The position numbers and the translations under genes are program-made. Positions 59,633 through 64,000 of a stretch of DNA of 64,000 bases are shown here, piece by piece. The stretch comes from Acidaminobacter sp. (GTDB taxonomy: Bacteria > Bacillota > Clostridia > Peptostreptococcales > Acidaminobacteraceae). Location of the stretch: contig NZ_JAOTSB010000008.1 of assembly GCF_030247605.1 (NCBI RefSeq), positions 1-64,000 on the forward strand. The letters run 5' to 3'. The notes under the pieces are model-generated. The model saw only the letters and a list, made by a program, of their open reading frames with translations. It had not been told where the DNA came from and did not search any database. Position 1 is the first letter of the stretch. Each line of letters starts with the position of its first letter.

Positions 59633-60712
59633 TTATCGCTTCAATGCTTCGACAATCCTTCTTCCCATTTCCTTTGTGCCGATGGTTCTCTCGCCCGGCT
59701 TCGCAATATCTCCGGTACGCCATCCTGCCTCCAAAACCTCGCTGACCGCGCGGTCGATTGCAGCGGCTTCCTGCTCCAGTGTAAAGGCGTGGCGCATCAT
59801 CATGGAGAGGGAGAGAATCGTCGCAATTGGATTGGCAAGATCCTTGCCGGCGATATCCGGTGCCGATCCGTGAATAGGCTCGTAGACGCCCGGCATCCCG
59901 GTGCCGCTGAGGCTCGCACTTGGGAGCATGCCTATGGAGCCGGTCACCATGCTGGCTTCGTCGGAGAGAATATCTCCAAAGATGTTGCTGGTCAGAATGA
60001 CATCGAATTGCTTTGGATTTCTGACGAGCTGCATGGCGGCATTGTCGACAAACATATGCTCAAGGGTGACATCCGGATAGTCTGCCGCGACTCGGATGAC
60101 CACTTCTCTCCAGAGTCTGGAGCTCTCCAGGACGTTGTTCTTGTCTACGCTGGTCACTTTTTTGCTGCGGTGTCTGGCAGCTTCAAAAGCTGCACGGGCA
60201 ATCCGCTCGACTTCCATTTCGCTGTAGCATTCGACGTCATAAGCTTCCGGGCCATTCGGACCGGTTCTTCTGCCTTTTTCACCAAAGTAAATGCCGCCGG
60301 TCAGCTCCCGCATGACCAGGATGTCCAGGCCGCCGACCACGAGGTCTGCGCGAAGGGGACAAGCGTCCTTCAGAACGTCATATAGAATGGCGGGGCGCAG
60401 GTTCGCGTAGAGACTGAGCGATTTTCTGAGCTTCAGAAGACCTGCTTCCGGTCTGAGATGACCCGGCATGCCGTCCCATTTTGGACCGCCTACCGCACCG
60501 AGAAGGACGGCATCTGATTCTTTGCAGATTTCAACGGTTTCATCCGGCAGCGGCTCGCCAAAGACATCAATGGCGGCGCCGCCTGCGAGAACGTGGGTCA
60601 TGGCAAATTCGTGACCGAAGAGCTCGCCGAGGCGTGAGAGGACGGATTCCGCCTGTCCTGTGATTTCGGGTCCAATGCCATCCCCGGAAATGACAGCTAT
60701 TTTATATTTCAT
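59633..60712 (-). CDS. leuB: 3-isopropylmalate dehydrogenase
   Basis: 359-residue NAD-dependent beta-decarboxylating dehydrogenase, third enzyme of leucine synthesis. [16 protein letters not shown] is the N-terminal signature. [11 protein letters not shown], the Arg-rich [14 protein letters not shown], and [20 protein letters not shown] (with the catalytic Lys) follow. [26 protein letters not shown] holds the two metal-binding Asp (split here: [12 protein letters not shown]). [18 protein letters not shown] binds NAD. The start overlaps the leuD stop by one base (TAATG), so it is translationally coupled. Last gene of the operon. Confidence 0.97.
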   Translation of the reverse strand: MKYKIAVISGDGIGPEITGQAESVLSRLGELFGHEFAMTHVLAGGAAIDVFGEPLPDETVEICKESDAVLLGAVGGPKWDGMPGHLRPEAGLLKLRKSLSLYANLRPAILYDVLKDACPLRADLVVGGLDILVMRELTGGIYFGEKGRRTGPNGPEAYDVECYSEMEVERIARAAFEAARHRSKKVTSVDKNNVLESSRLWREVVIRVAADYPDVTLEHMFVDNAAMQLVRNPKQFDVILTSNIFGDILSDEASMVTGSIGMLPSASLSGTGMPGVYEPIHGSAPDIAGKDLANPIATILSLSMMMRHAFTLEQEAAAIDRAVSEVLEAGWRTGDIAKPGERTIGTKEMGRRIVEALKR

Positions 60713-61209
60713 TAGGCTTCACCCCTCGACTTTTTGATGGAGGCGATCAGACCGCCGCCGTCGATAATGTCGCGCATGAAAGGTGGGAGTGGCTGAGCCT
60801 GATAAGTTTCGCCTTTAGTGATATTTTCGATTTTGCCGCTTTCGAAGTCGACGCGGATTTCGTCGCCATCGGCAATCTTCCTGGCGGCCTCGGCGCATTC
60901 GATGATGGGAAGACCAATGTTGAAGGCATTGCGGTAAAAAATTCGGGCAAAGGTTTCGGCAATGACGCAGGACACGCCGGCGCCTTTGATGGCGATGGGC
61001 GCGTGCTCGCGGGATGAGCCGCAGCCGAAGTTGCGGCCGCCAATCATGATGTCTCCCTTTTGAACTTTGCCTGCAAAGGTGTCGTCAATGTCGATCATAC
61101 AGTATTTTGCGAGAATTTCAGGGTCTGCGGTGCTCAGGTAGCGTGCCGGGATGATGACGTCGGTATCAATATTATCGCCAAACTTAAAAGCGCGGCCGGA
61201 TGTGCTCAT
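60712..61209 (-). CDS. leuD: 3-isopropylmalate dehydratase small subunit
   Basis: 165-residue swivel-domain subunit, the short (archaeal/clostridial) form rather than the 200-residue enterobacterial one. [17 protein letters not shown] is the family start. [20 protein letters not shown] is the substrate-binding signature, and [12 protein letters not shown] follows. It pairs with LeuC to isomerise 2-isopropylmalate. GAGGAGG lies 6 bases upstream. It follows leuC by 49 bases. Confidence 0.97.
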   Translation of the reverse strand: MSTSGRAFKFGDNIDTDVIIPARYLSTADPEILAKYCMIDIDDTFAGKVQKGDIMIGGRNFGCGSSREHAPIAIKGAGVSCVIAETFARIFYRNAFNIGLPIIECAEAARKIADGDEIRVDFESGKIENITKGETYQAQPLPPFMRDIIDGGGLIASIKKSRGEA

Positions 61210-61258
61210 GGAATGTCCTCCTCGTAACGTTAATTATAATAGTAGAAAGTGATCTGAA

Positions 61259-62557
61259 TCAGGCGCGCTCAGGATTAGCAATCTTGCCGGCAACTGCTGA
61301 AGCTGCTGCGACGGCCGGACTTGCCAGATAAATTTCTGACTCGGTGTGGCCCATGCGGCCAACGAAGTTTCTGTTGGTCGTCGCGACCGCGCGCTCGCCT
61401 TTTGCCAGGATGCCCATATGGCCGCCCAGGCAAGGGCCGCAGGTCGGGGTGCTGACAATGGCGCCGGCTTCAATGAAGATCTCGATCAAGCCTTCTCTCA
61501 AGGCGTCCAGATAAATTTTCTGTGTCGCAGGGAAGATAATGACGCGAACGCCTTTGGCTACTTTTTTACCTTTAAGGTAGCGCGCCGCAATGCGAAGGTC
61601 GTCGAGGCGGCCGTTGGTGCAGGAGCCTATGACTACCTGATCAATTGTGATGGCGCCTTTCTCCTGCTCCATGCGCTCGATTTCGTCAATGGTGCGGGTG
61701 TTGTCAGGAGAATGCGGGAAGGAGACTGTAGGACGGATGGCCGCAAGGTCGATTTCAATAACCTGGGCATAGACAGCGTCCTGATCTGCTTCGAAGATGA
61801 CGCTAGGCCGCTTGCCGCGGTTTTCGAGATATGCCTTAGTGCGCTCATCTACCGGGAAGATGCCGTTTTTAGCGCCGGCTTCAATGGCCATATTGGCAAT
61901 GGTGAAGCGGTCGTCCATAGTGAGGCTGGCAACGCCTTCGCCCACGAATTCCATGGACTGGTAGCGGGCGCCGTCGACGCCAATTTTGCCGATGATATGA
62001 AGAATGACATCCTTGCCGCTGACGTGCTCTGACAGTTTCCCCTTCAGGACAAACTGGATCGCCTCCGGTACTCTGAACCAGCAGAGACCGGTCGCCATAC
62101 CCGCAGCCATGTCTGTGGAGCCTATGCCTGTGGAGAAGGCACCCAGGGCGCCGTAAGTACAGGTGTGGCTGTCCGCGCCTATGACGACGTCGCCAGGGAC
62201 CACGAGACCTTTTTCAGGCAGAAGGGCATGCTCAATCCCCATTTCACCGATCTCAAAATAATTCTCAATGGACTGGTCGTGAGCAAAGACGCGCATTTGT
62301 CGGCACTGCTCAGCACTTTGGATGTCCTTGTTTGGCGTGAAGTGATCCGGGACAAGCGCAATTCTCTTGTTATCAAAGACTGCGGGCTGGCCAAGCTTGG
62401 TGAACTCTTTGATGGCAGGCGGCGCGGTGATATCATTGCCGAGCACGAGGTCGAGCTTCGCCTGGATGAATTCGCCCGGTGCGACGAAGTCTTTGCCGGC
62501 GTGGGCGGCGAGGATTTTCTGAGTCATTGTCATTGGCTGTTTTGCTTGAGTGGACAT
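61259..62557 (-). CDS. leuC: 3-isopropylmalate dehydratase large subunit
   Basis: 432-residue aconitase-family subunit with a [4Fe-4S] cluster. The cluster ligands are Cys in [11 protein letters not shown] and the CxxC of [28 protein letters not shown] and [10 protein letters not shown] are substrate-site motifs. The length suits the short HacA/LeuC form that goes with a short LeuD. AAAGGAGC lies 8 bases upstream. It follows leuA by 75 bases. Confidence 0.97.
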   Translation of the reverse strand: MSTQAKQPMTMTQKILAAHAGKDFVAPGEFIQAKLDLVLGNDITAPPAIKEFTKLGQPAVFDNKRIALVPDHFTPNKDIQSAEQCRQMRVFAHDQSIENYFEIGEMGIEHALLPEKGLVVPGDVVIGADSHTCTYGALGAFSTGIGSTDMAAGMATGLCWFRVPEAIQFVLKGKLSEHVSGKDVILHIIGKIGVDGARYQSMEFVGEGVASLTMDDRFTIANMAIEAGAKNGIFPVDERTKAYLENRGKRPSVIFEADQDAVYAQVIEIDLAAIRPTVSFPHSPDNTRTIDEIERMEQEKGAITIDQVVIGSCTNGRLDDLRIAARYLKGKKVAKGVRVIIFPATQKIYLDALREGLIEIFIEAGAIVSTPTCGPCLGGHMGILAKGERAVATTNRNFVGRMGHTESEIYLASPAVAAASAVAGKIANPERA

Positions 62558-62632
62558 GAATGATGGCTCCTTTTTAGCAGATTTATGAGTGAGGGATCCT
62601 TTGCTTTCGCGCCGGATCCCTTGGGGTACGTT

Positions 62633-64000
62633 CTACGAGATCACGCGGATAGGGGGTTCTGCAGAAATGGACTCAAGCTTTTGAGCCGCGTTCAGGTAAG
62701 CGAGAATACTTGCTTCAATAATGTCTGTGGAAAGTCCGCGGCCTGTGACAGCGCGGCTGCCTTTCCTGAGCTTGACAATGGCTTCGCCCTGGGCGTCTTC
62801 CTGCTCTGTGATGGACTGGATCTTGTAATCCTCCAAAGTCGCGCCGGTTTTGACGATTTTCTCAATGGATTTGTAAGCGGCGTCAATTGGGCCGTCTCCG
62901 GCAGAGACTTCCTCGTAGATCTGGCCTTCTACTTCCAGAGCGATCGTCGCTGTGGCGGTGATGGTGTTGCCGCTGTTGATGATGAAACGCTTGAGCTTGT
63001 ACTTGTTGTGCTCTTCGAGGTTCATAACATCGTCCTGAAGAAGTGCTTCGATGTCCCGGTCGTCAACGGTTTTCTTTTTGTCCGCGAGGACTTTGAAATC
63101 GTCAAACGCGCGGTTGACTTCTTCTTTAGTGAGCTCGTAGCCCAGGGTCTTGAGACGGTCTTCAAAGGCGTGGCGACCTGAGTGCTTGCCAAGGACCATG
63201 GCATTCGTTCTCAGGCCTACGGACTCCGGGGTCATGATTTCGTAAGTTGAGGCGTTCGCAAGCATACCGTGCTGATGGATGCCGGACTCGTGGGCAAAAG
63301 CGTTGGCGCCGACAATAGCTTTATTTGGCTGAACGCTGATACCTGTAATGGAAGTCAGGAGCTTGGAAGAACGGGCAATTTGGGTAGTCTCAATGCCGGT
63401 TTTGATGCCGTAGTAGTCGAAGCGTGTCGCAAGACCCATGGCAATCTCTTCAAGGGCGGCGTTGCCGGCGCGCTCGCCAATACCGTTGACGGTACATTCT
63501 ACCTGCGTGGCGCCTGCCTTGACGGCAGCCAGTGAGTTGGCGACAGCCAAACCAAGGTCATTGTGGCAGTGGACGGAGATGTCGACTTTGTGGATGCCGT
63601 TGACTTTTTCCCGGATAGACGAAATCAGGCTGCTGTATTCCATAGGGGTTGTATAGCCAACCGTGTCAGGCACGTTGAGTGTCGTTGCGCCGGCTTTGAT
63701 GACGGCTTCGAAGATGCGGTACAGGAATTCGGGGTTGGATCTCGTCGCGTCTTCCGCTGAGAACTCTACGTCCTCGCAATAGCGCTTGGCGTATTTGACC
63801 ATAGCCACCGCGCGTTCGAGAACGGCATCCGGCTCCATTTTGAGCTTATACTGCATATGTATGTCGCTCGTCGCAATGAAGGTGTGGATTCTAGGGCGCT
63901 TCGCGTACTGGACAGCTTCCCAGGCCACGTCAATGTCCTTTTCGAGGGCTCTCGCCAAACTGGCGACAGTCGTCTCCTTAAGCTCCTTGGCTATGGTCTG
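62633..64000 (-). CDS. leuA: 2-isopropylmalate synthase, 5' part beyond the window
   Basis: The C-terminal 455 residues of LeuA are in the window; the reading frame runs off the right edge, so the start and the acetyl-CoA/2-oxoisovalerate loop GFP are missing. [48 protein letters not shown] (metal-binding His pair) and [19 protein letters not shown] are the catalytic barrel. [14 protein letters not shown] is the linker region. The C-terminal LeuA allosteric domain (about the last 130 residues) for leucine feedback is complete. First gene of leuACDB. Its upstream control is outside the window. Confidence 0.97.
   Translation of the reverse strand, partial: QTIAKELKETTVASLARALEKDIDVAWEAVQYAKRPRIHTFIATSDIHMQYKLKMEPDAVLERAVAMVKYAKRYCEDVEFSAEDATRSNPEFLYRIFEAVIKAGATTLNVPDTVGYTTPMEYSSLISSIREKVNGIHKVDISVHCHNDLGLAVANSLAAVKAGATQVECTVNGIGERAGNAALEEIAMGLATRFDYYGIKTGIETTQIARSSKLLTSITGISVQPNKAIVGANAFAHESGIHQHGMLANASTYEIMTPESVGLRTNAMVLGKHSGRHAFEDRLKTLGYELTKEEVNRAFDDFKVLADKKKTVDDRDIEALLQDDVMNLEEHNKYKLKRFIINSGNTITATATIALEVEGQIYEEVSAGDGPIDAAYKSIEKIVKTGATLEDYKIQSITEQEDAQGEAIVKLRKGSRAVTGRGLSTDIIEASILAYLNAAQKLESISAEPPIRVIS

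Noticed and set aside
1..64000. tRNA, rRNA or insertion sequences
   Set aside because: I looked for TTCGAAT-type T-loops, 16S/23S segments and transposase frames with terminal repeats and saw none.

Overview
The window reads as chromosome from an anaerobic, amino-acid-using clostridial member of the Bacillota. The support is indirect: strong AGGAGG ribosome sites, TTG/GTG starts, a Trp T-box, LacI/MarR/OhrR-type regulators, an RsiV-like sigma/anti-sigma pair, copper-amine-oxidase-type stalk domains, BspA-type leucine-rich repeats, and genes for glutamate dehydrogenase, threonine dehydrogenase, histidine ammonia-lyase and an M20 amidohydrolase. I cannot name the genus. I saw no rRNA, tRNA, CRISPR array, phage or transposase gene.

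Layout. 1-9.4 kb: headless UvrA paralogue, patatin, ornithine cyclodeaminase-like enzyme, DUF4153 membrane protein behind a structured leader, YwbE, FrnE/DsbA, nitroreductase, HisC. 9.4-18.1 kb: cold-shock protein, LacI regulator with a divergent oxidoreductase and operators, ECF sigma/anti-sigma pair with its own promoter, macrodomain-HTH plus VWA pair, methyltransferase, DUF1801, alkyltransferase-like protein. 18.3-24.5 kb: MarR-adaptor-RND efflux operon, then OhrR divergent from a glutathione peroxidase. 24.6-31.2 kb: secreted stalk-domain glucosaminidase, M6 metalloprotease behind a second copy of the structured leader, PhnB-like protein, low-complexity basic protein. 31.5-40.8 kb: two paralogous small Pepco-like proteins flanking an M48 protease and a DUF2254 membrane protein, then a VWA / MoxR-type ATPase / leucine-rich-repeat / UPF0158 gene run. 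41-48 kb: acetyltransferase, RraA-like protein, a three-repeat secreted protein, a probable free-standing small RNA, tdh, hutH. 48-58.5 kb: M20 amidohydrolase, an aspS-gatC gene fusion followed by gatA and gatB, gdhA, Trp T-box and trpB2. 58.7-64 kb: zinc metallopeptidase and the leucine operon leuA-leuC-leuD-leuB on the minus strand, with leuA cut by the window edge.

Three features go beyond gene content. (1) The nonamer ACCATCGGC occurs about 21 times on the two strands, often followed by A, both inside genes in several frames and as inverted pairs forming terminators; this is the pattern of DNA-uptake sequences, which are not known from Bacillota. (2) A second dispersed family of palindromic elements (arms GAAACT...AGTTTC or AAGTTGGAA...TTCCAACTT around a GTGTCA core) occurs at about nine loci. 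(3) Two leaders share GGACGC-N11-GGAGCC-N4-GCGTAACCGACC with identical spacing, followed by a terminator, upstream of two envelope/secreted-protein genes; I cannot assign this to a known riboswitch class.
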